Of a DNA stretch of 64,000 bases, positions 11,845 through 22,622 are shown piece after piece (positions within the stretch are counted from its first letter, which is position 1; every line of letters begins with the position of its first letter). Source of the DNA: Meconema thalassinum (taxonomy: Eukaryota > Arthropoda > Insecta > Orthoptera > Tettigoniidae). The notes below the pieces were generated by a model that was given only the letters and a program-made list of their open reading frames with translations, ran no database searches and was not told the DNA's origin. A program made the position numbers and the translations under genes. The stretch lies in assembly GCA_946902985.2 (NCBI GenBank), contig OX336399.1, forward strand, positions 165,088,911 to 165,152,910, given 5' to 3'.

Positions 11845-13244
11845 AGCCCTGTGCGGATGCGGATATCCACATTTTTTTCGCCAGGCGGATATAGTTTTAA
11901 TGACTCGGCGGATAGCGGATAAACTGCGGATAATGTTTCGAGTAAATTTGCGGATAGTTCTTGGATTACAATGCGAACTGGTTGAATATCATTACTAGGA
12001 CCCGGATGTTAAGACACATATTTTTATCATTTTAAATGATTATGTCGACTGGGAACTACTCGCGTGTGGCGGAGCTCTTTCCGGTCACGGAGAGAGTCCG
12101 TCATTTTGTGTAGGGTAAGGATAGGTCATACAAGATCCACCCACTCGTATCTGTTGAGAAGGGAAGACCCCCACTTTGTACCCGTGGAGCCGTTTTCACC
12201 GTGGCCCACATTTTCACCGAGTGTGTGGATCTTGCTGACTTACGAAGAAACCTTGGTTTGCAGATGACACTCAAACTTATATTAGCCGATGACGCGGTGG
12301 CCGCTGATCGCGTTATCCGCTTTATAAGTGAGAGTGGGTTAGGGCCAGCAATCTAAATTTTCCAGTGAACATTGACTCAACGACTTGTTCGTTTTTGAAT
12401 GATAATGTTTTGTTTTTTCGTAATTTTTGTTTATTTTTATAATTTTAATTTTTTATTTAATGTTTTTGTTTTTGTTTTATTAATTTTTGGTCTTTTTACA
12501 TTCAGGCATCCACCTCAAAATTTTAAATTCAATTCCAAATTTGTATTCTTTCATCTGTGTTAAGAGGGGCAGATGACCTCGTAGTTCCGCCCCTTAAAAC
12601 AACAATAACTAACTACTAACTCGCTGGGGGTCTGGCGTTACGTTACGGTGACGGGACGAAATGTACCGAGAATGCACTGAGGTTGTGACGTCATAGTACT
12701 GCTTGAGCTGCTTCCTTTTCCCGTGCGCTCCGGTGAGCGTGACGTCATCCAGCCAGCTACTGCCTTTGACCTCGGTTTGCACTTGCTTTTTTTTTTCTTT
12801 TTTCTAACGGCAGCAGCATTAGTAGCATTTGTAGCATTTAAAATGATATAAAGTCTAGTCTTTCAGACTGACTATCAGTGTTTTCCGTTATGTTTTCTTC
12901 ATGACAAATGATTTAAGCTTATATAATTCAAATTATGCCATTAAGCATATTTAACGCTCCGAAATGGAAAGGGTTGCAATTCTGGCTGTAATAACATTCA
13001 TTTTAAACATAGCACATGACATACCTAGCCTAAGGGAACGACTTTATCCTCAAATGCCTAAACGTGTTGCTTTAAGCTTTATCTAATTAAAAATAGTATT
13101 GCAATGCCAGTAGATTTGGATAACAAACGTGTGGATGCAGATAAAAGTCGTGCGGATGCGGATAACAGTAGTGCGGATGCGTATAAAAGTCGTGCGGATG
13201 CGTGGGGACGACGCGAATAACGTTTTGTTTATCCGCACAGGGCT
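11845..13244. mobile_element. TIR element with GCGGAT subterminal repeats
   Basis: The left end reads AGCCCTGTGCGGAT and the right end ATCCGCACAGGGCT, a perfect 14-bp inverted pair. CTAA flanks both sides (11841-11844 and 13245-13248), suggesting a 4-bp target duplication. GCGGAT motifs are repeated several times near both ends, as is common for transposase binding regions. The inside holds a LINE tail and two arms of the interlocked inverted repeat, and no transposase. The superfamily is not assigned. Confidence 0.6.
12062..12612 (+). pseudogene. LINE 3' end (C-terminal zinc region and 3' UTR)
   Basis: Translation gives the conserved end of jockey/CR1-type LINE ORF2: LCRVRIGHTRSTHSYLL, then after a frameshift near 12160 PLCTRGAVFTVAHIFTECV, then VAADRVIRFISESG and a stop at about 12357. 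The Cys-His-Cys pattern is the usual C-terminal zinc-binding motif. About 250 bp of 3' UTR follow, ending in GGGCAGATGACC and an AAC/AAT-rich tail. Endonuclease and reverse transcriptase are missing, so this is a 5'-truncated dead copy. Confidence 0.75.
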
Positions 13245-13483
13245 CTAATCACAACAGGCCTCCAAGCTTATTAATGTTGACAGTCTAACAATAATGCTCC
13301 ACTGGTCACTTCATTTGAAAAAGAAAGCACTCGCCAACCGAGTACAGTTCATAATATTCTTCATTCATTTATTTGCAATTAGGGGTGTGTCTCCTGGTGG
13401 TGAATTGGGCATACATAACAAATAAACAATTATACATAACAATTAAACTGGAGTATTTACAATCGTCAGTCTTTTCTTAAACA

Positions 13484-13683
13484 AGGGGGCGTGGTGGCTC
13501 GGCGGTCTAGCTGTATGCCTCTCAGCAAGGCGGTCCGGGTTCGATTCCCGGTCAATGCATGTGAGATTTTCGAAGTGAAATGCCATGTCCTGTGGTTCGG
13601 ATTCCACGTAAAAAGGAGGTCCCATGGCTCATGATCTCAAGATTAACGGTCACGTTAACCTACAAGCTTCCTTCCTTTTCCTT
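13484..13683 (+). mobile_element. tRNA-derived SINE with 14-bp target duplication
   Basis: A tRNA-like head (13485-13560) has A-box GTGGCTCGGCGGTCTAG and B-box GGTTCGATTCC, followed by a body of about 100 bp and a pyrimidine-rich tail. TCTTTTCTTAAACA occurs at 13470-13483 and again at 13684-13697, which defines the insertion. It landed within an older LINE 3' fragment. A working tRNA is unlikely because the acceptor ends do not pair well and the sequence continues as a SINE. Confidence 0.8.
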
Positions 13684-13860
13684 TCTTTTCTTAAACACAT
13701 CTACAGTGCCTCTGTTTCAAGTGGTGGTCGGCCATCAAGCTTCTTACAGCAGAGCCACGTGGCGGCGAGCAATACTGCTTCTATACTCTGTATTTCAAAA
13801 GAATGAACGTGAAGGAAAAGGCGGGAGCTTGGAACAGCTGAGCTGTGTTGCCAAGTTTTT
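13684..13860 (+). pseudogene. LINE 3' fragment, plus orientation
   Basis: CAGTGCCTCTGTTTCAAGTG and the following 150 bases are an inverted copy of 14809-15130. There the same sequence forms the end of a LINE ORF2 (LPAAFLEPF then RVPLFQVV) and its 3' UTR. Weaker similarity continues left of the SINE to about 13370, so the fragment was probably split by that SINE. It is non-coding today. Confidence 0.6.
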
Positions 13861-14804
13861 ATTGTTGTTGTAGAACAGCTGATTCGAATAATACACAGGG
13901 CTACACTTCGGATATTATTTCGGCACTATTATGCGCAATATAATGCAAATGTCGATCCTGAGTCAACGCCGAGGACATTCAAATAGAGAAATACGGTATA
14001 AAATGAATAAATAACACACCGAAGCTATGCTACCGTTATTCAATAAATACGAGAAAGAGGCCAAACACTCGACAGCTATACAAATATAATACAAAATACA
14101 AACACACAGTAATATGATGATGAATATATTAACACTCGCCATGCAAGGATTATATCCTTCAAGATGAAACAAGAGTTTGGGTGAAGGTCGTTCACAGTTT
14201 AGAGCAGTTAACACAGGACGCAGAATTAACATCATGACAATATCAATCACACTCACTCACTGTATCGCGACTCTGTACGGTTAATAATAGCCTCCACATA
14301 CGTAATGTTACGGTAAAGTATTTAGCACCAAGCACACAAACAAGCTGTTTTGTGGCGATATTATTTGCAGTGATTTTACATTGTCGATTTGTAGGTTATT
14401 GAATGACAAGCGTTAATTTGAACACTAAAGTATGCAATGAAACATTACTGGATACGTAAACATTAAGACTAAATGTACATAGCATATTTTGTACGTCACA
14501 CATGTATTCTAAATTAAGTATATTTAAATTTGAATTGAACAAACAAGGCTAACCATGAAAATAGTTTGATGTTGAAATGAACGATAACCGGCCGTTACAG
14601 GTTGGCGCGCGCGATCTCCAGCTGTATTTCCAGCATTTTCCCACGTTCTTCCTGCGGTACTATGTACAACTTATTCACTCGATACTTAAAGTAAACGAAA
14701 CGATGGCAATGAAACAAACTCCGACACAGTTAACAGGCGACTAAATGAATGAGAATAAGCTGGCAACCTATGGTATTAGTTGTCAAAGTCCAGCAATAGG
14801 AGCC
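13861..14804. other. No recognised feature
   Basis: AT-rich sequence between two oppositely oriented LINE 3' ends. I see no long ORF, paired ends of its own or RNA gene. Confidence 0.5.
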
Positions 14805-15890
14805 CGCGGCGGTCAGCTGTTCCAAGCTCCCGCCATTTCCTTTACGTTCATTCTTTTGAAATACAGAGTATAACCGGTTCTGTCCGCACAGCAGCGCGTA
14901 CTCCATGTGCTTATTAGCCAGTTGAAGGGACTTCTACATTTTGAGACAACGTGTTTGTGTTCGTCTTCGTAGGCTATATGGCTATTGTAATCATATTATA
15001 ATTTGCATGATAAACCTATGCTCTTGAATATAAGGTCTGAATAATCCACTCAGCGGCAAGCAGCGCGCTGTTGGCCGCGAAGCGATCTCGCTGTAAGTCG
15101 GCCGGCCACCACTTGAAACAAAGGCACTCTGGGGAAAGGCTCTAAGAATGCGGCAGGTAGAGAGTTCCAGTTATCAATGGCACGGTTTACGAAAGAATAT
15201 TTACCATAATTTCCAACTCATTGATGGGCCCTACTTGATATGGATCCCAAACCAACGAGGCGTATTCCAGAATAGGTCTTACAAGTGACAAATGTTCTAA
15301 TGATTTATCAGAGGTACTACTTCCTTTTAATACCCTCATTACAATGTGCAGAGATTTGTAAATTTTAGAAACTATACATACTACATGACTACTCCATTTC
15401 ATATCATTCCTTACGTGACCGCCCAAATATTTACATGAATCTCCTTCTACAAGTATTTCCTAGCCAATGTTATATTGAAAATTATGTCTTCGCCCTTTCC
15501 CTATTTTTATGAGTCTACATTTTCTTGTATTTATTTTCATTTTATTTTCAATCGCCTACTTATAGACCAAGTTCAGGCCATCCTGAAGTACGTCGTTGTC
15601 TTGTGAGCCATGTATCTTTCGATGTATTACACAGTAATTGGTAAACAGCGAATTCCATTATTGGGAAGTCATTTATAAACGCCAAAAATAACAAAGTTCC
15701 GATTACGCTGCCCTGAGGGATACCCGACGTTACGGTAATTTCATCCGAGAATAGGCTTTCGACTTTCACTTTCTGGGAACGACCCGTCAAAATGTACTGG
15801 ATTATAGAGGCCACATGAAGATATATGCCCAAAACTAAATTACTACGCACTGAAAGTCCTCCACGCTGTAAGTGATCAAAACGCAGTAAT
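14805..15890 (-). pseudogene. LINE reverse-transcriptase fragment
   Basis: On the minus strand the region encodes, across frameshifts and stops, YILTGRSQKVKVES, VTSGIPQGSVIG, FLAFINDFP, KYLGGHV, LEHLSLVRPILEYASLVWDP and NWNSLP. These are late RT and connection motifs of jockey/CR1-like LINEs. The 5' half and the RT active-site DD box are not visible. The 3' UTR ends near 14805 and matches the inverted fragment at 13684-13860. This is a 5'-truncated inactive copy. Confidence 0.8.
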
Positions 15891-16229
15891 ATAACCAGTT
15901 ATTTCCATAGTGCTGCCATAATTTGCCTTACCAGACATTGGTTATACATACAACTTAATACGGGAAATACTCACTTCTACAACTTTCAGCAGGTCAGATT
16001 TATCACGAGGAATTTCATGGGTGTTGAAATAGTAAATACGAACTGATTTTTAATGCTGTCTTTAAAAAATGAACGATATTTATTAACTAAAGTTAACATG
16101 TGAACTTAGCTCGTTTACACACCTTAGAGCCTCATCACAGTGTTGCCAATTCTACCAACAACACGGCTTCAGAATTATATGCTTATATTTTGCTATTTTC
16201 TTTTGTTACTCTTTTCATCTTTGGAAATA
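15891..16229. other. No recognised feature
   Basis: AT-rich spacer between a LINE fragment and a TIR element. No ORF or repeat structure could be supported. Confidence 0.5.
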
Positions 16230-16806
16230 CAGAGTGCCTGACACACCAGTCTCTGCCACGACGCAGTAACACATTTTGGTTACTTCACGCCCCCCCCCCC
16301 CCCCCCCCCCCCTGAATCACGTGACACGACCTACCATCCCGAGTCCCGATGTAGCAACATCGTTCATTCTCTGCTTGGACTTGAACGTCGGAACATAATG
16401 CCAACGTAATGGAGGAAGAGCTTCGCTCACCCACCTCGTCGTTGTGCAACGACTTGACAACATTGGAGTGCCTCGTGCACTCTGCAGCAGCTAGGAACGA
16501 GTGATTAATGATTGATGAGTAGTGTCCTCTATACAATTTTAAATAAACATAAAAAGTAAAATACTGGGCGTAGAATTGTGATTGATATTTCTATACCTAG
16601 GTATATTCAGGAAAATGATGCCTTTTATCCTACTCATTGTAGAAACCGTATCCTGCCAAACTTGACCCACGAACACGTGATATTTCGTTTCAGGTTTAAA
16701 AGTAACGCGAGCGATAGCCGAGCTAGAACGGTCCCAATCCTCCCACTGTTCGGTGGTCACGCCTACCCGGTCATGTTGCGGAAGAGACTGGTGTGTCGGG
16801 CTCTAT
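16230..16806. mobile_element. Small TIR (MITE-like) element
   Basis: The ends are inverted copies: left contains GACACACCAGTCTCTGCC and right contains GGAAGAGACTGGTGTGTC, with AGAG(TG/C)CC outside them. Length is about 577 bp with no transposase. It contains a 23-base poly-C run at 16290-16312. The target duplication is not clear, so the superfamily is left open. Confidence 0.55.
16290..16312. repeat. Poly-C tract (23 bases)
   Basis: An uninterrupted run of C. The length may be imprecise, as homopolymers are error-prone in sequencing. Confidence 0.9.
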
Positions 16807-17079
16807 AACTCCACTTCACTTGCAACCCAGTCTTGGGTTGAAGACCTGTACTATAAAAAAAACAATCTTGTTTCAGGTGGTTGCACAATTCTCGTCCGAG
16901 ACAGCAGACTAACCTGAAATATCAAATGGTCTACAGGAGGAATCACAGGTCTAGTAGGACATATAAATTCCTGAACGAGTGCACATTCTCCATGATGTTT
17001 TGAGATACGTTTGATGATACAGCGATTGTCAAGATCTTCCATTTTAATACGCCATGTTCAAGGACAGTATCTAGGAGGA

Positions 17080-17235
17080 GGAATTACAGAGTAGAACCAC
17101 CATCCAAAGATGGGCAAGGTCAAGCCCTACATAATGCCTGAAGATGTAGTTATTAACTGCAGTTTGGGTTCAAAAATTCCACGTTCACCTGCAGGACATA
17201 AATGGAAAGAAATAAACCTTGATCAGTCAGTGAAA
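17080..17235 (+). pseudogene. Displaced partial copy of the topoisomerase I-like gene
   Basis: This block repeats 17718-17903 at high identity, from ATTACAGAGTAGAACCACC to GATCAGTCAGTGA, but lies upstream of the ORF it copies. It lacks about 25 bases present in the main copy (the GLFRGRG codons) and is followed directly by unrelated sequence leading to the main ORF start. It encodes [10 protein letters not shown] in its own frame but no complete domain. Confidence 0.8.
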
Positions 17236-17258
17236 TTTTATGATGCCAGATCAATCAT

Positions 17259-18959
17259 ATGGAGACAGAATCAGGAAATGACACTGATTGCAAGAGTCAG
17301 GAGAATGAAAAGACAGTGGCAGGTGATAAATGGCATTTTTTGCAGCATAATGGTCCTTTATTTATACCTCCATATAAATGCCTTCCGCGAAATGTTTATC
17401 TTCTCTATAAAAATAAACCTGTACGATTATGCCCGGCTACAGAGGAAATTGCAACATTTTATGCTCGCATGTTGAACACCGAGCTCGCAAAGAAGAAAAT
17501 ATTTAAACATAATTTCTTTGAAGACTGGAAGAAAGTGATGTCTTGTAAAGAGAGAGGCTTAATTAGAAATTTAAACCAGTGTAATTTCAACCGCATTCGT
17601 CAATACTTGACTAATACAAGTCAAGGCAGAAAGATTGGCAGAAACACCCAGAGACGGAATCAGGAACTACGTGAAGAATTTGGTTTCTGCATAATTGATG
17701 GACGAAGAGAAAAGATTTGTAATTACAGAGTAGAACCACCAGGTTTATTTCGAGGTCGTGGAAACCATCCAAAGATGGGCAAGGTCAAGCCCCGCATAAT
17801 GCCTGAAGATGTAGTTATTAACTGCAGTTTGGATTCAAAAATTCCACTTCCACCTGCAGGACATGAATGGAAAGAAATAAGACAAGATCAATCAGTCACA
17901 TGGCTTTCCTCTTGGACTGATCACGTTTTGGGAACTCCGAAATACATACAACTAAACAATTCAGCTAGAATTAAGACCCAATTCGATTATCAGAAATATG
18001 AAACAGCCCGTAAGCTAGGTAATTGTATTGATAAGATACGTAGGGAATATCAGAGAGATTTGACATCTCAAGATATGCATGTCAGACAGAGAGCTGTTGC
18101 TTTGTATTTTATTGATAGGCTGGCTTTGAGAACTGGGAGAGAAAAGAAAGGTGATCGTGCAGCTGATACCGTTGGTTGTTGCAATCTTAGAATTGAACAT
18201 ATTTCACTGCGGAAGGAAAGACGAAATTTCATTGTTTTCTTTGATTTTCTTGGAAAGGACAGTATTCGATATAACAAAGCTATTCAAGTTAATAAGAAAG
18301 TATATGAAAATCTTAAACTTTTCATGAAAAACAAACCAAGAGGAACTTATGTTTTTCATCGCCTAAACACTAACTCTCTAAATAGGTTTTTAAGATCACT
18401 TATGAATGGTTTAACAGCTAAAGTTTTCAGAACCTACAACGCATCTATTACTCTTGAGAAGGAGCTAAGGAGTTTAACAAAAGCAAATACCAGTGTCCAT
18501 GATAAAGTACGAGCTTACAACAAGGCAAATCGCGCCGTGGCAATTCTCTGTAACCATCAAAGGTTGCCACCGAAGACTCATGCCAAGACCATAAAATCTA
18601 TAGAACATAAAATATGCAAAACACAAGTCAAAATATACTATATTGCAGAAATGTTAAGGGAAGCAAAAGAAAAATATCGGCGAGATAGATCACCCAAATT
18701 AAGAATAGCAATGCATAAGAAAATAAGGGCAATAGAAAAAAATAAAGATCAATTGAAAAGGTTAAAAGCACTTCTAGCGGATAAAGTTGCAAATAGATGT
18801 GTTGCACTTAATACTTCCAAACTTAACTATATTGATCCTCGAATAACAGTAGCTTGGTGCAAGAGGTTCAACGTTCCCATCGAAAAAGTGTACAGTAAAA
18901 CTCAGCGAGAACGATTTCAGTGGGCCATGAAAGGAACTGGACCTCATTTTAAGTTTTAA
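17259..18959 (+). CDS. Type IB DNA topoisomerase I-like protein, intronless
   Basis: 566 codons without interruption. The family relaxes supercoiled DNA by nicking one strand through a 3'-phosphotyrosine. All five residues of the TOP1 active site are present: Arg291 (LALRTGREK), Lys333 (FLGKDS), Arg391 (VFRTYNAS), His433 (CNHQR) and Tyr524 ([10 protein letters not shown]). The last four spacings (58, 42 and 91 residues) equal those I recall for human TOP1. The core begins near residue 25 ([12 protein letters not shown]) and the linker (about 440-510) is intact. The long disordered N-terminal domain is missing. Host TOP1 genes normally have introns, so a retrocopy or rearranged single-exon paralogue is likely. 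The substantial divergence combined with an intact active site suggests it was kept under selection. No poly(A) remnant is visible downstream. Confidence 0.9.
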   Translation: METESGNDTDCKSQENEKTVAGDKWHFLQHNGPLFIPPYKCLPRNVYLLYKNKPVRLCPATEEIATFYARMLNTELAKKKIFKHNFFEDWKKVMSCKERGLIRNLNQCNFNRIRQYLTNTSQGRKIGRNTQRRNQELREEFGFCIIDGRREKICNYRVEPPGLFRGRGNHPKMGKVKPRIMPEDVVINCSLDSKIPLPPAGHEWKEIRQDQSVTWLSSWTDHVLGTPKYIQLNNSARIKTQFDYQKYETARKLGNCIDKIRREYQRDLTSQDMHVRQRAVALYFIDRLALRTGREKKGDRAADTVGCCNLRIEHISLRKERRNFIVFFDFLGKDSIRYNKAIQVNKKVYENLKLFMKNKPRGTYVFHRLNTNSLNRFLRSLMNGLTAKVFRTYNASITLEKELRSLTKANTSVHDKVRAYNKANRAVAILCNHQRLPPKTHAKTIKSIEHKICKTQVKIYYIAEMLREAKEKYRRDRSPKLRIAMHKKIRAIEKNKDQLKRLKALLADKVANRCVALNTSKLNYIDPRITVAWCKRFNVPIEKVYSKTQRERFQWAMKGTGPHFKF

Positions 18960-19410
18960 AATATTTTTTTTTGTCAATTGTTGATGTCTGTTACTTTGTG
19001 TGTGCACCTTTCTGCTGGTGAAAAAAGAAAGGTCCTTTACATTGAAATTGTACGAAAAGGGCTTGGGTGATCGAATGATGTGCAGCTGTAATTTCCTTCA
19101 CGAGCTGAACTTGTGGTGGGGCTGCATAATAAATACATTTGTGGAAAATGTATTGTTAAATGTCTGCATAGACTTCTAACTAGATGATATCGCGTATTCT
19201 TCACGGCTCTGTTGAAATTGATGATGGCATTGGGAAAATGTTCGTAGAGAATATTGCTCTGCATTCCATTTCAAATTTTAAGCAAAGTCGAACCTCCTGT
19301 GAATGTAGTGTAAATGTGTGTAATAAAATTAAGATTCTGAGCAGTTTGTGTTTTGTTATACAGTACAATATGAACCATTTTTCTGGTTCAGCAGAGACTA
19401 AATCTATATA
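18960..19410. other. Downstream flank of the topoisomerase-like gene
   Basis: Non-coding AT-rich sequence containing AATAAA-like sites (for example near 19128 and 19321) that could serve as polyadenylation signals. Nothing else is recognised before the mariner end. Confidence 0.4.
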
Positions 19411-20749
19411 CATGGGTTGTTTTTTTAAAGTTTTGGCACCTTAGTTTTAACTGGATTAATAACTCACTTAGATGGTTCCAAGTTTCACAGGCCCTCGATG
19501 TAGTCCCCAACGTTGCTTACAACGTGTTCCCAGCGATGCGGAAGTCGTTGGATCCCGTTGGCACTGCTCAATCTATTGATGGTACGAAGAGAGCGCTCGG
19601 CAGCCTGGTTAACGTCTTCAATGGTACGGAAGCGCTCGCCGCGCATTGTCATCTTCATATTCGGGATGAGATCATAGTCGCAGGGACTGATGTCGGGAGA
19701 ATATGGCAAGAGCGGGTGATAGAGGACCTCCCAAACCCAGCGATCCAACAATGCCGACACAACGCCTGCTGTGTTTGCCCTAGCATTGTCATGCAGAACG
19801 ATGGGCGGTGTAACCATGTGGTGGCGCCGTTTCCTTCTCAGAGCTCCTCGGAGATGGTCTTGCAGAAACGAACAATAGTACGCTGCATTAACGGTTTGCC
19901 CTCGGGGAACAGTATGGTGAATGATCACACCATCCCAATCATAGGCAAGAATCAACATTACCTTCACATTGGTGGGGGTTGGTCGAACTGTTTGTTTTGG
20001 TGGTGATCCGTGGTGCAGCCACTCGTTCGATTGGCGTTTTAACTGAGGCTCATAAGATCTGGCCCACTTCTCGTCAATGGTTATGATACGCCGTAAGAAG
20101 GCCTCTCCTTCGCGCTCATAACGCTGCAAGTGCATACGATAAGCGTCATATCGCAGCCATTTGTGCATGTCGGTTAAGTCATGCGGAACCCATTTGGAAG
20201 CAATCTTCCTCATTTTCAGTAAGTCCTTCAGGATGTGGAAGACAGTTGAATGCGCCAGTCCGGTATCTTGCTCTAATTGACGAATCGTTACGTTCCGATT
20301 CACCTCCACTAACGCGAACACCATCTGTACATTGTCATCATCACTTACTGGTGGGTGACCAGATCGAGGCATGTGCTCCACACGTTCGCGCCCATCTCGA
20401 AAGGCTGCAGCCCATCTTGCTACCGTTCTGAACGGTAACGCAGCTGCACCGCACGCTTCCTGCAATCCTCGGTGACACTGTTTAGCACTGCGACCCCTAG
20501 CACACTGCATTTTTATCCACGTTCTCTGCTCCTGCTTGGAAAACATTGCGACTGTCTTTCGCGAGTGCTGGTCTCACACTACTCATCTAATAGGCGCGAC
20601 TGCGCACGAGCGGTGGTGAGGACGGGCGAGGTCATGTGCTCTGAGGGAGGGGATGCAGGGCAGCAACCGTCGGTAAAAGTGGCAGCGCCCAACATTGTTG
20701 CAACTTGGCACTGAAGCCTTGGTGCCAAAACTAAAAAAGAAACAACATG
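19411..20749 (-). mobile_element. Mariner element, apparently complete
   Basis: Inverted ends of about 28 bp (left CATGGGTTGTTTTTTTAAAG, right AAAAAGAAACAACATG, both followed inward by the TTTTGGCACC block) enclose 1339 bp. TA lies immediately outside both ends (19409-19410 and 20750-20751), the usual mariner target duplication. The internal transposase ORF is intact. The ends differ by a few bases. Confidence 0.85.
19485..20546 (-). CDS. Mariner transposase, intact ORF
   Basis: 353 residues, close to the usual mariner length of about 345. An N-terminal helix-turn-helix DNA-binding half is followed by the catalytic domain. The linker signature WVPHDL is at 119-124. The acidic triad is visible as Asp158 (TIDEKW), Asp253 (LHDNARAN) and Asp290 (YSPDISPCDYDL). 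Thirty-six residues separate the second and third Asp instead of the canonical 34, because two extra residues lie in YHPLLPYSPD. The enzyme would cut and paste its own element in the nucleus. The ORF has no stop or frameshift, so activity is possible but not shown. Confidence 0.92.
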   Translation of the reverse strand: MFSKQEQRTWIKMQCARGRSAKQCHRGLQEACGAAALPFRTVARWAAAFRDGRERVEHMPRSGHPPVSDDDNVQMVFALVEVNRNVTIRQLEQDTGLAHSTVFHILKDLLKMRKIASKWVPHDLTDMHKWLRYDAYRMHLQRYEREGEAFLRRIITIDEKWARSYEPQLKRQSNEWLHHGSPPKQTVRPTPTNVKVMLILAYDWDGVIIHHTVPRGQTVNAAYYCSFLQDHLRGALRRKRRHHMVTPPIVLHDNARANTAGVVSALLDRWVWEVLYHPLLPYSPDISPCDYDLIPNMKMTMRGERFRTIEDVNQAAERSLRTINRLSSANGIQRLPHRWEHVVSNVGDYIEGL

Positions 20750-21149
20750 TATTTCTATTCTATCTCATTTTTACACGATCTGACTAGTATTTAAATGTTA
20801 ATTCCGTTATTGTTATTAATTCATTCTTTAAAAACTCATTTTACTGTCCTCCACTGTACTTACCACATTTTTAAGGGCCATTCTACACGAGCGGGTAAAA
20901 CACTGCGTTTCGCCCGCCTCCTACCGCGCCATCGCACAGTGGGTCAAAATTGAAATCTAGGAGGACAAAATTATTTATTTTCATAATTAAACAAGAAGTT
21001 CCGTGAGGAACTAAAGAGCCTATTTTTCTTAAAATTTAAGATTCATGCCAGTGATTAATCTATATGGATCTATCTAGAATAATGATGAAATTAAGTTGGT
21101 AATATAGAAATTTCTAATTAGTTCAAAATGCTGTATACCTGGAATAATG

Positions 21150-22240
21150 TAGCCCAATAAAGAACTAGAGTTGGCAGGTCTGGTGACTGAATATATTCTT
21201 AGTTCCATCCCTTAAGGTACAGAATACAAAATTTGGTTGAAGTCCAATGGATAGCATGGACGTTAAATGCAGTTAAACATTGGATCTAACAGCGCGCGTA
21301 AAATCACGTTGGCAACAATGACATACATGTATTGGTGAGAAATAATCTGAAATAATATGATCTATTGTTGTGTCAATTTTGAATGAAATCCATTAGTTAG
21401 TATAGAAATTACATGCATTTAAAATTGTACCTATCAGCAGACTTAGAATCATGTTGGCAGCATTGGCGTAGTCCTATATTAGTTACTCCAAATTAATCTA
21501 GAATTCCAGGTACTATGCGTGCGCAAAGTTTAGAGCTATTGGCTTGCATACTTTGTGATATATTGATATTAGGGTAACAAAAACAGAGACAGCATTTATT
21601 AACAGTTGGCAGCCCTGGTTACTCTTAAGAATCGGCATAGTCATATTTGTTATGGTACACATAGCACACACGAAATTTGGTTGAAATCCAAATGATAGTA
21701 TAGAAGTTATATGTATTTTAAGTTGGACCTCTCAGCAGGCTTAGAATCATGTTGGTAGCACTGACGTATATAAGTTACTCCAAATTAGTATAGAATGTCA
21801 TGTACTATAAGTGTGCATAGTTTAAAGCTGTCTGCTTGCATACTTTCTGATGTATGGGTATTTGGATTTTTAAAAAAATGAGAGCATTTATTAACAGTTG
21901 GCAGCCCTGGTGGCTCTTAAGAATACGATCAGTCAAATCTGTTTATGTACACATAGCACATACGAAATTTGGTTGAATTCCAATTGATAGTGTAGAAGTT
22001 ATATGCATTTTAATATTGGACCTATCAGCAGGCTTATAATCATTTTGGTAACATTGCCATGCATGGCCATCTGGAAATTAAACTGCAATAATATTATCTA
22101 TACGTGTGCCAATTTTGAAATAGCTCCCATTTATACCTTCCAAGATATCCAATATGGAGCTCAAATTTCAATTGGGATTTTTCAGCAGTTGGCAGCACTG
22201 ATATCATTTTCAAATATGGCCGTGAGATATTCAGGTATAG
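21150..22240. repeat. Imperfect tandem repeat of about 290 bp
   Basis: Blocks AGTTGGCAG(C/G)(C/T)CTGG, GAAATTTGGTTGAA(A/T)TCC and CAGCAGGCTTA(G/T)AATCAT recur with spacing near 290 bp (for example 21601, 21892 and 22178), giving about three to four diverged units. No reading frame is conserved between units. Confidence 0.7.
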
Positions 22241-22258
22241 CTGTTTAGGAGTTGATAT

Positions 22259-22332
22259 GGGGGGGGGGGACACACACACAGCCAGCCTGCCAGACAGACA
22301 GACAGACAGAAGGACAGACAGACAGGCAGACA
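22259..22332. repeat. G-run, CA and GACA microsatellites
   Basis: An 11-base G run is followed by CA repeats and then about nine GACA units with small interruptions. It directly follows the last 290-bp unit. Confidence 0.9.
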
Positions 22333-22622
22333 CACATTTGCCCGATCTCATAAGTCTACTTTTTCCTAATTTTTGCAAAATGTGAAAAGTAGGCTAAAAA
22401 TCAAAATTTATTACCTCTACAGCATTCTCATACAATTGCCGCTCACTATTCTGGGATATAAACGAATCTTAGTGTAAGAGTGGGCCACGAGCCTAACTTC
22501 GCCACTGCAAAAGACATAAATAAATAAATAAATCTGTCACCACTGTTCGAGCAGTCGGAATTGGAGGATGAGTGTAAGTGGCTGTGGTTTGGTTGTCTTT
22601 GTGGTTAGTGTGATTCTTTAAG

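Larger units (their letters stand above)
10368..12873. repeat. Nested inverted repeats (outer and inner arms)
   Basis: Outer arms 10368-10436 and 12804-12873 are inverted copies, including CAGTCTGAAAGACTAGAC and CATGCTACAAATGCTAC-like blocks. Inner arms 11480-11507 and 12022-12049 are inverted copies containing GTCGAC and ATCATTT(C/T)AAATGAT. All four arms share the ATCATTTNAAATG motif, so they look like paired ends of one foldback-type element. The layout interlocks with the separate TIR element at 11845-13244. Confidence 0.55.

Noticed and set aside
13485..13560. tRNA gene
   Set aside because: Has A and B boxes but continues into a SINE body with a 14-bp target duplication, and the acceptor ends pair poorly.
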